This document shows, piece after piece, positions 10,605-21,770 of a stretch of DNA of 64,000 bases. The first letter of the stretch is position 1. The number at the start of each line of letters is the position of its first letter. The notes beneath the pieces were generated by a model. It did not search any database. It saw only the letters and a program-made list of their open reading frames with translations, and was not told the DNA's origin. The DNA is from Drechslerella dactyloides (Eukaryota; Ascomycota; Orbiliomycetes; Orbiliales; Orbiliaceae): the NCBI GenBank assembly GCA_020064725.1, contig JAGTWJ010000003.1, positions 434,001 to 498,000 of the forward strand, given 5' to 3'. A program made the position numbers and the translations under genes.

Positions 10605-11996
10605 CTATGCTGAGTAGAAAGGCGAATATGGCCGAAGCTGGCTGGGTGGGACTGTAAGCGAACGCCGCCCGAATAGTTCTAGATCTTCTATAGAAAAGTC
10701 ATCGATCCAGATATCCACGTCCCTCGAAAACGGGAACGAGCCGCCGATTCGACAGCTTACATTGATCTCTATCTTCGGCTGTGGCCCGCTATCTGAAAAA
10801 GCAATCTGCCTTGTCCACTGCATCCATGAACTTTCTATAGTCCGGACAGCGGGGCGACTGCAGGACTCCCGACTCGATCCTAGCCGAACACATATAGTGC
10901 ACTGCCCCGGTGAGCCGTTCATGTTGCTCGCAGCCCAGACGCTCACGCGGTAAGAGTGCGTGGGGCATAATTGCGGTATCGGTGCCGTCAATCGAAAGTT
11001 GTAGTTCCCAGCCTGGTCGAAGTGTATGTGACCGGATTTGCCGCCCGGCGTGTGAGGATTGGTGTCGTCGATAGTCCAGGTAACTCGGTTGCTGAGACCA
11101 GAAGCAACCACCCAACTGCCATCGACCTTGTCAAAGTTGGCGTTTGCAGGTGTCGTCGGCGTATATAGACAGCTCGTGTAAGTGATGGTCGATACTCGAT
11201 TCACAGTCGTCGTCGTTGTACCAGCACGGAATCTCGGGATCGCGATAGCTGGATAGTTCCTGACGGTTGATATTGTATCGACGTGTGTGACGGTACTGAC
11301 AACAGTGGAAGTAACAAGCACTGTATATGTGACGGTTGCCGGATCGAGCGTCGCGTACTCGGTAGCTGTAGACGCAATTGGAAAAGGAAGATAAGTCGTC
11401 GTCGTTACGGGTGGAATCTCAGTCGTTAGACACGAACAAGCGCTAGAAAGCCGCGAGGAAGAGCACGAGCTGATGATCTTGAGCAATCCAGCCGGCGTCG
11501 AAGTAGGTGCGACATCACGCATCCGAATAGTGCCCCACTTCCTATTGTCGTACGTCCGTGTAATAGTCCTTGTGCTCATGAACGAAGTCGTCGTCCGGAC
11601 GGTATTTCTCAACAACGGAAGCCGCGCATTGATGCCACGTGTGGTAGCATTGGCAGCCGTGACTGTTGTATACTCGGTAACGTATTCCACAGCAGGTGGT
11701 GCCGTAATAGTCTGGTTGGTTGAAATGACGAGAGAATTAGGAACCGACACGGTGGTTGTAACAATAGGAGTCGTGTAGATCGTCGATATGACTTCTGGGC
11801 TATACGAGATGATGGATTCGCAGAATTCCAGTCCGAGTGACTTCCAACGACCGTCTATAAGTCCACGCAGGCAATTATCGCGATTGCAGGGCGCCCTCTT
11901 GTCTATGTCTCCAGAGAGGGGACTCGCCAGTGTAACGAGAGCCCATGAGAGTAGTAACGGCCCGCAGGCACTTGCGAACAATGCCTTCGTCCGCAT
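10605..11996 (-). CDS. Secreted cell-surface protein with C-terminal carbohydrate-binding-like domain
   Basis: A single exon of 463 aa. The N-terminus has a signal peptide (MRTKALFASACGPLLLSWAL, then VTLA), followed by a Kex2-type site DIDKR at residues 30-34, so the mature protein would start at APCNRDNCLRGLID. The Cys-rich CNRDNCLR motif and a later SSACSCL motif are a pairing I recognise from fungal secreted proteins of unknown function. Between and after them are Thr/Val-rich stretches (TTTVSVPNS, VTSTVVSTVTH) of the kind that are O-glycosylated. Residues about 290-445 (from 'ANFDKVDGSWVVASG' to 'DVDIWIDDFSIED') resemble a galactose-binding beta-sandwich or CBM4/9-like domain. A role in binding the cell wall or an external polysaccharide is inference; no catalytic domain is visible. 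Confidence 0.75.
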   Translation of the reverse strand: MRTKALFASACGPLLLSWALVTLASPLSGDIDKRAPCNRDNCLRGLIDGRWKSLGLEFCESIISYSPEVISTIYTTPIVTTTVSVPNSLVISTNQTITAPPAVEYVTEYTTVTAANATTRGINARLPLLRNTVRTTTSFMSTRTITRTYDNRKWGTIRMRDVAPTSTPAGLLKIISSCSSSRLSSACSCLTTEIPPVTTTTYLPFPIASTATEYATLDPATVTYTVLVTSTVVSTVTHVDTISTVRNYPAIAIPRFRAGTTTTTVNRVSTITYTSCLYTPTTPANANFDKVDGSWVVASGLSNRVTWTIDDTNPHTPGGKSGHIHFDQAGNYNFRLTAPIPQLCPTHSYRVSVWAASNMNGSPGQCTICVRLGSSRESCSRPAVRTIESSWMQWTRQIAFSDSGPQPKIEINVSCRIGGSFPFSRDVDIWIDDFSIEDLELFGRRSLTVPPSQLRPYSPFYSA

Positions 11997-13344
11997 AGTT
12001 GCCGAGTGTCGAAAAGAATGTCAGCTTCGAATCGTATATCGTCAAGGTCGAAATCAAACAGTTAAGCCTCCATCAATCATTGTCAGAGCCCTTGTTCTGC
12101 AGCATGGTAAACGTGACATCGGCCCAGAAGCTCGGATGAACGCTATACAACTATGTCAAAGTGCAGTTGCAGGTATGGCATAGCCGCCACTTCCCAGAAT
12201 CTTTTAGATACGTATGCTCCATGTCGTGAAGAATACTAATTTAATTAAAGTTCACGGCACAGCGTTTCGACAGGTTTCCGGCCGTAAATCCGTACCAAGT
12301 ATCTCAGGCACCACTCACGAACCGCGTCAGCTGTGGTTCCGGATCCACCATTGGCCTCCTGTCAACGCACGCTAGCAAGCGCCACCGAGCTAAAATCCAT
12401 GCCGCGATATTTGACTTTCGCATACAAGGTTATAGGCAATTTAAAGGGGTAAGTAGAAATTCCAAGTTTCGGGCTACAGCGCTGTTCATTGTCGCGATCG
12501 GAGGCCTATATGCGATCACGATTAATACCATTATCTCTGGTGACAAATCGAATTGCTTGATAAAAATGCACCGCAAGGCACGCAGGTCTCGGCGCACACG
12601 GCAAAAATTATTCCCTGGACTCGGCGCTCTCCGAGTCATGCCCAACGTTCCGGATGTCGGGATGGTGAGCTTCGAGTCTTAGGGTTTGCCGCTGGAGCCA
12701 TATTTCCGCCGTCAGGAGTGCTGGCCACCAGTGTGCCACATTTGCGGGAGGTGACCTCGCGAGTCATCAGATCTGAACGTATAATAGCACAAGCATAGTA
12801 TTAATAATTGATAAACAAAATCCGAGGAGACAATCAATAACTGGCTCCGCGACCGACTCCTCGGCCGAGTTGATGTCTCACGATAAAATAGATGGCCTGG
12901 AGCATGCACCTCTCGCAATATATATACAGTACTAGCTAAGTAAGTACCTACTAGGTATTATACTATTGGCTGGGCTAGATCAAACCCCGATATCCCGTCA
13001 ATCAACCCGTTAACCGATATCGGTCGCCAATGTATCCGTTGATTTCTAGCGATACACAAATATTAAGGGGTGATATCATGATCACAACAATGCTTTGCAG
13101 ATCTCTATAGTCCCAGCACCCTGACGAGGGATGCCTGGTTGCGTGTATCATCCACCCCTCATACAACTTAGGGAATCGAAGCCAAATCCATGACCAGTTC
13201 GTATCGGCTTTTGCTAATGCCGTCCGTGCTTTTCTCTGACCCTCAGATAATCTCAATTATCTATGCTACGTCATAACCTTTTCCAATGGACCCGAACCTA
13301 TGTTAGAATGCGATTCCGTTAGTCTCGACTGTACTATTACCTTG

Positions 13345-13383
<39 letters not shown>

Positions 13384-13964
13384 ACATCAAGGTGGGCCAG
13401 TGTCTCCAAACGACACCGTCTCCAAGTGGATGGATGTGGTATCGGACGAATTCTGCGTAGATATTTAGATCGAGGTACAGGAAATCTACCTAGATCACAA
13501 GGAATTTTATACGCACTTAGGAAGAGAAGCTACACTAACCTACATCCACACTTGCCACTACGACAATGTAACATGACTGCTATTCTTATTTTGCGATATT
13601 TCCATCAACGATATATCTATCTCCACATATATTTGTAGTCAAAAGTATATAAAGCGATGGTGTAGCCTCGAGGCCCTCGAGGCTGTATCCCTTTCCCAGC
13701 TTCCGATCACAGCACTATCGGCCATCCCGTTATAACGTTAGCTTCAACTCGAATTCATCCTCGAGACTCGCATTAAGTCGCCTCCAATAACAACCGTCAT
13801 CTCAAGTTACAAAGACAACAGAAGGCATGTCTAGTAAGCCTGCAAAACCTTAGATGGCAACGGTTCTATTTCAATTGCAACCGATACGATGCAAAAAAAA
13901 ATATATACGTTACTGTAAATGGAGGCGTCCGTTTGTCCGATCAAAATGCCAGAGTTGACCATCG
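11997..13964. other. Intergenic region with long poly-C tract, no gene seen
   Basis: Upstream flank of the secreted-protein gene, about 2 kb. It is moderately AT-rich and contains a 36-nt C homopolymer at 13348-13383. Short ORFs lack domains or splice support. Confidence 0.5.
13348..13383 (+). repeat. Poly-C homopolymer, 36 nt
   Basis: Thirty-six consecutive C residues, preceded by CTTGCTG and followed by ACATCAAGG. It lies in intergenic DNA. The minus strand is G36, which could form a quadruplex. The exact length may be unreliable in an assembly. Confidence 0.95.
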
Positions 13965-14252
13965 ATGTCAATGGACCCACAAGACAGCGGCACCCCTAGC
14001 ACCGGCCCGAATGATCCGGACGATAAAATATCAGGACAGCCAGGACAAATATCACCGGGAGACGACAAACCAACAACATTGGACAAGAGTAACGAGCCAA
14101 TTGATGATTTTAATGGTGATGAAGATGAAGATGACTATATCGTTCCTGTCGATGATGGGGCCGGTGATGCCGGTAAGGGCAATGACGACGATCCAGGCGG
14201 CCAAAATGATGATGATGACGATGCAGGCGTACCTGGAGAGGGAAATCCGTGA
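13965..14252 (+). CDS. Possible small acidic protein (doubtful)
   Basis: An ORF of 95 aa, about a third Asp/Glu, rich in Gly and Pro, with no signal peptide or motif. It could be a small disordered protein, an exon of an unrecognised gene, or a chance ORF from a GAT-rich tract. The start has another overlapping ORF in a different frame at 13933. Expression data would be needed to keep it. Confidence 0.2.
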   Translation: MSMDPQDSGTPSTGPNDPDDKISGQPGQISPGDDKPTTLDKSNEPIDDFNGDEDEDDYIVPVDDGAGDAGKGNDDDPGGQNDDDDDAGVPGEGNP

Positions 14253-15493
14253 AAGGCTCAATTCTGAGCTGGCTGGAAGTTACATGGCTACCATGCTGCA
14301 TGTTGACGGCCTATAATATTAACGACACCGGACAACGAAATACATGATATATATACCCCGTATCTATAGTTAACGTTAGTTGGCATAGCTATACTAGTAC
14401 TTCGGGGATTACAAATTATGGCCACCAATCATTATAAAGGCAATACGTTCGACTCCACGGGAGATTGAGGGTATCTATAGCTCCAAAAAATAGTAATATA
14501 AGTAATCTGCACTGAATTCCTTTAGACTTTAGGTGGTTCGTGGTTTCGCACTTTACAATTATGATAGTATCAAAATGAGAATTTATTATAAATCTAACCG
14601 CCCCGCGGAATTTTAGGCTTAGGTCTAGCACAACTAGCAATTTAGATAGGGCAACACCGGTGCCGGATTTAGCATGGGCGGATACCGTAGAGCACTGTAT
14701 TGAGTCATATAGGGCCGTTAGATATACATATGTGACATTGCATGCAAGGAAGCTATGCAGGAACCGACAACTCGTAGGACGGAAAGAGGCACCGGCATGC
14801 GTCGACGGTTGTAGAAAAGGTTAATCCTTGCAGGTTGCAGAATCAAGCGCCTGCCGACTCACCGAGCCAGGCTACGCTTCAACGTCATTGGATCTCTAAC
14901 ATAGCAATATTATAACTTCGCTTGTAGAATAAATTATCTTGTCTCGTAGACTGGGCTTATCTTACGCATACAGTCCAAATTCGGCAAGAGTACATCTTAG
15001 CCAGCTCTCGGAATGACACCATGGCCATGCCTTAGGCTGTAGACAGCGGGCATCACACGACCGGGATGCTCCGCCCAACTTGCATGAGCCTAACCCGTCT
15101 TCGGCCGCATTCGCCTCGATGCGAGATCCGGATCTGAGACCGTCTGTCAAACCGCGCGAATCGAAGCAATCGATCGAAGCCCGAGCACAGCACGTGTCTG
15201 GCTGCAGAGTTCGATCGAAAACTAATCTCAGCCCCTCCAAGACCACAGTACCAATATTATCGCGATCACACGACCTGTCATTTATCCTTCTCCAATCCAC
15301 GCAACCGGCATCATAGACGTTGAGGGCTTTTCACCCGAAGTTTCATTTCCAGTGCAGCTTGAATTACAGCGTTGCCCCGCATTCAGCCGCTGCGGTCTTC
15401 AAAATCGAAATAGCCGCGCGCCAGTCGCCAAACGGAACGCCAATTGCAACCCCTCCGCTCTGATATATCGTGGGATACATACATGCTACCGCC
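14253..15493. other. Intergenic region, no gene seen
   Basis: AT-rich with several short palindromic AT motifs and one TGCATGCA at 14739-14746. The last 200 bp are the promoter side of the zinc-ribbon gene. No convincing ORF or RNA gene. Confidence 0.5.
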
Positions 15494-16611
15494 ATGGACG
15501 CCGCACACGACGACTCCCAGCACGCGTCTATCGTCTACTGCCCGTCTTGCGGCACGTCGATGTCGCTTCCTGCGACCCTGCCGTCGCCCGCGGACGCTGG
15601 TCTATATTGCAGCATCGTACGTACGCTGATATGCAACTTCACCCCTGAATTCAGCATTGGACACGCGTGCATGCGTATATACGCGTCCAACGCTGTAGAT
15701 GCGAATGTTCGATATCAATATTATATAGCGTATATACTAATTTTGTAATTTAAAAGTGTACATCGCCATATCTGCTCCTTTCCACGAACGACGGCGTCGA
15801 CTGGAACCCCCTCTCAGATGCCCTCGCCTCCCTCTCCATTAGCAACAGCCAGTACGCCGACGCCCCGCCGGCCGCAATCCCCGAGGTCAATCACCCAGAA
15901 TTGCAGACGGAATCACTCGACCCGCCAGCCGAACTAGAGCCGCTGCACATGCAAGACGAGATGAAGCGCCGCTCCCTCATCCTCTCAGAGCTTATCAACT
16001 TTCGCGAATCCCAAGCCATGAACATCGGCCAGCCTAATGCGGGACATACCGACGCCCATGGACACGGATACAGCCCCGGCGACGATGACAGCGCAATGTC
16101 AAACATGCATCGAACGCTGCACTCCCTCCTCGACCTCCGCCGCCGCAGCGGCATGTTCATTCTCGACGACGTGGACACTGGCCAGCTACAGTTCCCCGCT
16201 GACGCGGATATGGCCAGCGGGTACGTTCACCCGTACGGCAACGGCGAGTACGCGGGGATAGCAGACGAGGAAGGCATGTTTGACGATCCGCCTGCCGACT
16301 ATGTCGCCGCGCATCCACCCGTCCACGACGACGGCATGCAAGCGCACATGCACATGCCACCGTACACGCATGCGCACAATGTGTACCAGCCGTACAACGG
16401 CACTGCAGGGTCCCATATGCAGGATACGGCGGCCCAGGAAATGGAAGACGACGACGACAGCGACGAGGGACAGGTGTACGCGACGCCCGAACAACGGGAG
16501 CAGATGAAGGCGCGACGGCGGGAGCTGAGGATGGATACGGAGGCGCGAGAGCGGGAGATGCTGTGGCGCCGGTGCAATATCGGCGACCTGGGGGTCGGTG
16601 GGAACGGGTGA
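15494..16611 (+). CDS. Hypothetical zinc-ribbon protein
   Basis: Two exons, 15494-15616 and 15757-16611, phase 0, 325 aa. The intron starts GTACGTACG and ends TTTAAAAG, with TACTAAT as branch point. The N-terminus carries two CxxC knuckles: C16-P-S-C19 in exon 1, and C39-S-I-C42, where the last Cys is the first codon of exon 2. Together they make a C-x2-C-x19-C-x2-C zinc-ribbon pattern that appears only after splicing, which supports the intron call. The rest has no known domain: a helical segment near 'MKRRSLILSELINFRES', a His/Met-rich middle, an acidic run (EDDDDSDEG), and a basic C-terminal helix (REQMKARRRELRM). Function unknown; a nucleic-acid-binding or adaptor role is only a guess. 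Confidence 0.7.
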
Positions 16612-17050
16612 TATATCGATCGATACCCGGCAAACCAACGTTTTCAACATACATACGTAGAATAGTTACTGTACATACGGCGCGGCTATCTCCTGATATC
16701 CTTTAAGTTCATTATTATGATATATAGGAATAATCTTGCATTCTATCCTCTATATTAAATATTAGCACCTGGAATATGCAGCAGGTAAAATCCATCAAGC
16801 AGACCGAAACACCGAAAACAAGGGTAAATGCAACCACGATGGGTAAAAATATGCAAAGATGCCATAAATCGTAACACCCTAAGGCGGTCTAGTCTTTAAA
16901 ATCATGCGCCTGGCCAAATCTAACCAACTGGTCTTCCATGTATGCCTGCACATAGAAGACGGGAAAACGAAGAAGGAGCGTAGAGAGCGTCGTGTAGAGA
17001 AAGTATGACTGCACTGGCAGTCTTTAGGTCTAGTCGCACGATTCGTGTAA
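16612..17050. other. Intergenic DNA between convergent genes
   Basis: The 3' flanks of the zinc-ribbon and MFS genes. AT-rich, with nothing else recognisable. Confidence 0.5.
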
Positions 17051-18823
17051 TTACTCGACGTATACAAAATTGTCGTCACTAAAGCTAACAGTCAGCGCCG
17101 ATTCCACGATATAGTATTATTGAAGAGGAAGAAACATACCTATCCTCGTTCCCGTCGTCCCTGCGCTTCTGCTCCTCCGCCTCAATCCGTATGTTCTCCT
17201 CCGGCGTCGCATTCTTCTCCCGCTCAGCAACCAACGCCAGATGCTCTCGCTTCTTACGGTTCTCCCTCACCAGCAAGATATGCTGCAGACAGCTGCCGCC
17301 GAGCAAAAGCACGATAAGGAAACCAAGCACGACGCCGTGGCCGAGTTTGTAGCCGGGCTTATCCTTAGTCCGGTACACAAAGCAGTTGACCACACCTGCA
17401 AGATTACCAATGCCGATGACGAATCCCAGACTCAGCCCACGCTTGCCCGGGTCGATGATATTGTTGGAGCTCCAGGCCACCGCGTTCGGGATACACGGGT
17501 AGATGCCGATGGCGGCGAGGAACGTGCCCGTGTACTTTGTCGCGACGTTCGTGCCAAACATAAGCATGAAGAAGCCCACGATGGCGAACAGACTCGTGAA
17601 GATACCGCAGAGCCCACGCTGGCCCGTCCGGTCGGCGATAAGTGCAATGATCAGTGTGGCAATGCAGCCGACGACGTACGGCGGAATTGTGAGCAGCTGG
17701 GATGTCGTATCGTTGTACGTGCCCATGTCGGCAATGATGGACGGCAGGAAGAGCGAGAACGCGAACAGCGGGCCCGCGGCGCCGCCGTAGATCATAATGC
17801 CGGTGTACGTTTTCCAGTCGGTCAAGCTAAGCTTGAGGGTTTCCTTGAATGGTCGCTCAGGTAGGGCGTCGGCGGGCGGGGCGTCCTTCCGGTGCGAGGA
17901 CTCCTCGACGCAACGGATGAGCCTTGCGCGTTTGCTGTTCGGCTTGTTGACGTAGTTGTCCGGGAAGTTGAAGACCATCCACCAGGACATGATGCCGATG
18001 AGGACGACGATGATGCCTTCGATGATGAAGATCCACGACCACCCGCCGCGGCCGCCGACGCCATCCATCTGCTGGAGGCCGTAGGCGAAGAGACCGCCGA
18101 AGGAGCCTGAGATCGCGGCTGCGGAGAAGAAGATGGCGCTTCGGAAGCCGAGTTCGGAGCGGCGGTACCAGCAGGAGAGAATGTAGTTGACGCCGGGGAA
18201 AACACCAGCCTGGACGATGCCGAGACAGAATCTAGCGGCATAGAGGCCTCCAGCATTTTCGACAAAGCCGGTTGCGATGGTGATCACACCGCAGAGAACC
18301 ATCAAGAGCGTCAGGTAGTGGTTTGGCTTGAGGAGCTTGATGAGGACGTTGGAGACCGGCTCGAAGAGGGAGTAGGAGAGGAAGAAGAGCGCAAGGGCAA
18401 GGTTGTATTGTGAGCCCGATGCATCGAGATGCAGCTCCGTCGCGAGACCGGCGAGCTTCGCATTTCCGATATTTGTACCTGTGATAATTATATTAGCACC
18501 TGGTTCATGCTGTAGACGCGGATGGAAAACATACGAGTGAGAAATGCGAGCAAGTATAATAACGAAAGCCACGGGATGAGGCCCCAATCGAGCTTTCTCA
18601 ATTGTCGTGATGCCTAATTTAAGAATTAGCTAGGAACGATGGACACAAAAATTGCATTCAATTGAGCGCTTACGTCTAGTGACTCGACGTGACGGCAGAC
18701 ATCGAGGCCCTCAAGGTCGGCGACCTCTGACGACGGCTCAGGATCCGTCGCCCGGTCTTTTGAATTTATGTGCATATGCAACATGTTTGTGGAAAAACTT
18801 GTTTTCGCCCACAAGGGACTCAA
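17051..18823 (-). CDS. MFS transporter, anion:cation symporter (Dal5/allantoate permease-like) family
   Basis: Plasma-membrane carrier with about 12 transmembrane segments. Four exons on the minus strand: 18674-18823, 18535-18613, 17140-18478 and 17051-17078, total 531 aa from the longest start; a start at 18775 (MHINSKDR) is equally possible. Introns begin GTAAGC, GTATGT and GTATGT. Family signatures: DWGLIPWLSLLYLLAFL before the first helix pair, then NIGNAKLAGL, LYAARFCLGIVQAGVFPGV, 'SCWYRRSELGFRSAIFF', GWSWIFIIEG and 'FPDNYVNKPN'. The last exon adds only a short acidic tail ending DDNFVYVE. The usual Asp in the FLDR motif is replaced by Thr (FLTR). Substrate cannot be read from sequence; the family moves organic anions and vitamins such as allantoate, nicotinate or tartrate. 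It is divergent from the lactate dehydrogenase gene, 1.9 kb away. Confidence 0.88.
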
Positions 18824-20723
18824 CGGAGATTTGGTAAATAGGATGTAGATGGTATGCTAATGTATGGCTTGCTTGAAGCTATAATGGCAAAAATAGAAGT
18901 ATGTGCACTCTTGGCTGGCGCGCGGCCGTTTATATATGAAGCTGTCGCGGCGGTGGGGGTAAGGTTGTGCCGTGACATTGCCATGGCTGTGGCATTCCCA
19001 ACGTCCTGGCGGCTCCGACTCCGCGGGACTCGTGTCGATGAGACTAGCACTAGTGAGCTCAGCTTTGGTGAGGCCATGTTGCATCGGCGGCCGGAATTCG
19101 ACAATTCCGTGACTGATGCTATCATCAAATGTGCGAGGGTGCGGAAAATATCTCGAAAGGATATCCACATCCGAACTGCAGAATATTTCGTCTATCTCGC
19201 TCGAGCCAATGTTCGCCATGGCTAGCACGCATCCAGCCAATGATCCGCGACACAGCCTGAGCTGGCAGTCGGCCTGCGAACGTTACTAACTGTGCGTACG
19301 TCGACGGCAGGGTTAGGAAAAAAACTTCGTTCCGGCCAAGCTGCAAGATAAGAGCACGAAATCGATCGAGACGAACAAGGCGGCGAACGCCGGGCGTTTA
19401 ATGAACGTCACTGCAGGGCGCGACCAGCAATCGTCGTTGCCATTCTCAGGTGATGTTCGCAGCTAGACCCTGCATGCTGGCGTACGCAGTGGGTGCAGTG
19501 TAAGCGGCGTAAAAAAAAAAAATTAAACCGCCGCATGCAACCTACAATCGCGAATCGTCAAGAGTCATGCTACCCGTGCATTAGCGTCCCGAGCAAAACG
19601 TCCCACGCGGCGGGCATGGCCAGACATCCGGTCCATGGGTCTCGGGCGGCTGATTCCGACCGGAACCCCGGGGCGAGTGGCTGGTGAGGGAGCTAAAAAC
19701 GGTGGGCGAGCTATTTTTGCTTTGTCAGCTAGGATATTGGTAACGGAGAATCGATAAGTCGGACGATGGTCAGGCCACTTTTGCATGACTATTGCTGAAT
19801 TCGGCAGAACCCTGGGCAGACTAAGGCCGGGATAAGGCTCCACCCCCACCGGCTTACCGAGAGAGACAGACAGGGCTGCCGGCCGGACGCCAGTCGCCTG
19901 GAACCTGGTTTCGGCGGACATCGCGAACGATACCAATCCACGGGCGTGTTTGAATGGTCGAGGCTGATTGTGCGCGATATTAACAGACGGGCAGTTCGCA
20001 CTCTAAGACTTTTTTTTTGAGTCGCCGTGGCAGCACAGGAGCGGTGGAACGGTCGTGTCGAGGCAGGAGTGGATCGCATTATCAAAGACACTGACGACAG
20101 CCCAGAAGCGCATAACGGGACTATCTCGAGACCGGCTTGCGATGCGAGTGAGATGCTGTGGCCGAGTCCAGCGAGGCTCCTATCTGGATCCCGGCAGGGC
20201 TTGACGCCGGCGCCGGCCAAGGCAGCCAGACCGACAGACCGCAGCAGCATGCGGACTCGAACATGAAGGACAAAGATAGAGGCGAGACTGAGACAACTGA
20301 GTTGAGAAGGATTATCCGACGAGGCTCCAGTGATGTAGTGACGATGGAGCGAGCTCGAGATATCGCCAACTGTCGACGGCGAGAAGTTGTTGGAAGGCCG
20401 CTGTTATAAAAAGGCGGCGCGTTGCATGTCAACGCTCTGCAACGCAAAACCTGCATCTCAGCGACCATCACAACGCTTTTTAATTTCCAAGAATTCCTTC
20501 TTTCGAGGTAAACGGCCCCGCCAACAAAGGAAGACCCCTCAATCGAGTTCCCCTCCAACTAAACATCCACCGGAAAGACATCTAGACATCTAGACATCAC
20601 CATCCGCAGACTCTCGTTCTCAAGACATTCCACACACTCAAGACCCAGCTAGATATATCATCAACTGGTGCTACAAACTCTACATCCACAGCAATATATA
20701 ATTTACACACGCAATCGGACACA
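18824..20723. promoter_or_regulatory. Divergent MFS/LDH intergenic region
   Basis: The 1.9 kb between two divergent starts. It contains an A12 tract at 19511-19522, a TATA-like box at 20405-20412 for the LDH side, and a short duplicated ACATCTAG unit near 20578-20596 in the probable LDH leader. Short ORFs in it look like chance. Confidence 0.45.
20405..20412 (+). promoter_or_regulatory. TATA box, LDH gene
   Basis: TATAAAAA about 310 bp before the LDH ATG, followed by a CA/CT-rich stretch suited to a 5' leader. Consensus fit is good, but transcription start is not known. Confidence 0.45.
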
Positions 20724-21770
20724 ATGGCAGGCACAGGCGCAGGCGGGTTCTCCACCATCGCTATCATCGGCGCGGGCTCCGTTGGCTGCACCATCGCCCA
20801 CACGCTGATGCTCCGTCGCGTGTGCGCCGAAGTTCGCCTCGTCGACATCGCCGAAGACCTCTGCCGTGCGCAAGTTCAGGACCTGCAAGATGCAACCTAC
20901 CTGACGAACGTACGTATCAAGTACGCGACTCCGCAGGAGGCTGGGCAGAGCGATATTATCGTCATCACCGCGGGGGCCAAGCAGAAGCCTGGCGAGACGC
21001 GGCTGGACCTCATCGAGAAGAATTACAAGGTGCTCGGCAGCGTACTCAAGGGCCTGCAGCCCATCAATCCGCAGAGCATCATCCTGCTGGTCGCCAACCC
21101 CGTTGACGTCCTCACGCATTTCGCACAGCAAATGAGTGGCTTGCCAAAGAACCAGGTGCTGGGCTCCGGCACGCTGCTCGACTCGATCCGTCTGCGCGGC
21201 CTGCTCGCGCAACGCTTGGAGGTATGCATTCCCGAAATCGAGGACTCTATCAAAGGGCGGCCGGTTAATATCGTGCTGCAGATTTCTGACAATTCGATCA
21301 ACGCCTACGTCATCGGCGAGCACGGCGACTCCCAATGCGTGAGTCCCCCACCCCTCTACCACTAAATAATTTGTCAGTGCACACGGCTAATACGACTGTA
21401 GGTCGCATGGTCCTCGGTCACCGTCTCGGGCGCGCACATTTCAGTTATTGACGAAATCAGCGACGAGGACCGCACTAAGATCGGCAAGCTTGTGTCCGGG
21501 AAGGCCAACGCGATAATCCGCGCAAAGGGCTTCACCTCGTACGGCATTGGCGCTACCGCCGCCAATATCTGCGAGGCTATCCTGTTTGACCAGCGGCCCG
21601 TGTACCCTCTCAGCTGCTGGCATGAGGAATACCAATGCTGCATCAGCCTGCCGGCCGTCGTTGGCCGCAAGGGCATTGTGTCGCAGATTCCGCTGCCGCT
21701 GAACGATAAGGAAAAGGCGCAGATCGAGGCTTCGGCGAAGACGCTTAGGGAGCAGATTGCCAAGTTTTAG
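20724..21770 (+). CDS. L-lactate dehydrogenase (NAD-dependent)
   Basis: Cytosolic enzyme interconverting pyruvate and L-lactate with NADH/NAD. The best model has three exons, 20724-21221, 21282-21338 and 21402-21770, giving 307 aa. Rossmann motif GAGSVG at 16-21, cofactor-binding Asp41 (LVDIAED), Gln87 and Arg93 in AGAKQKPGETR (Gln here is the lactate, not malate, specificity residue), Asn125 in VANPVD, the Asp153/Arg156 pair in DSIRLRG, and the catalytic His in GEHGDSQ. The segment 21222-21281 starts GTATGC and ends CTGCAG, is 60 nt and has no stop; reading through it would insert 20 residues between RGLLAQRLE and ISDNSINAY where the family has none, so I call it an intron. The last intron is GTGAGT...TGTAG. 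Divergent from an MFS carrier. Confidence 0.92.

Noticed and set aside
13663..13684. CTCGAGG-containing duplication near 13.67 kb as a fourth copy of the dispersed 23-mer
   Set aside because: Only the CCTCGAGG core matches; the flanks differ.
20703..21362. Minus-strand open frame of 219 aa
   Set aside because: Antisense to the LDH gene, whose catalytic motifs fix the coding strand.
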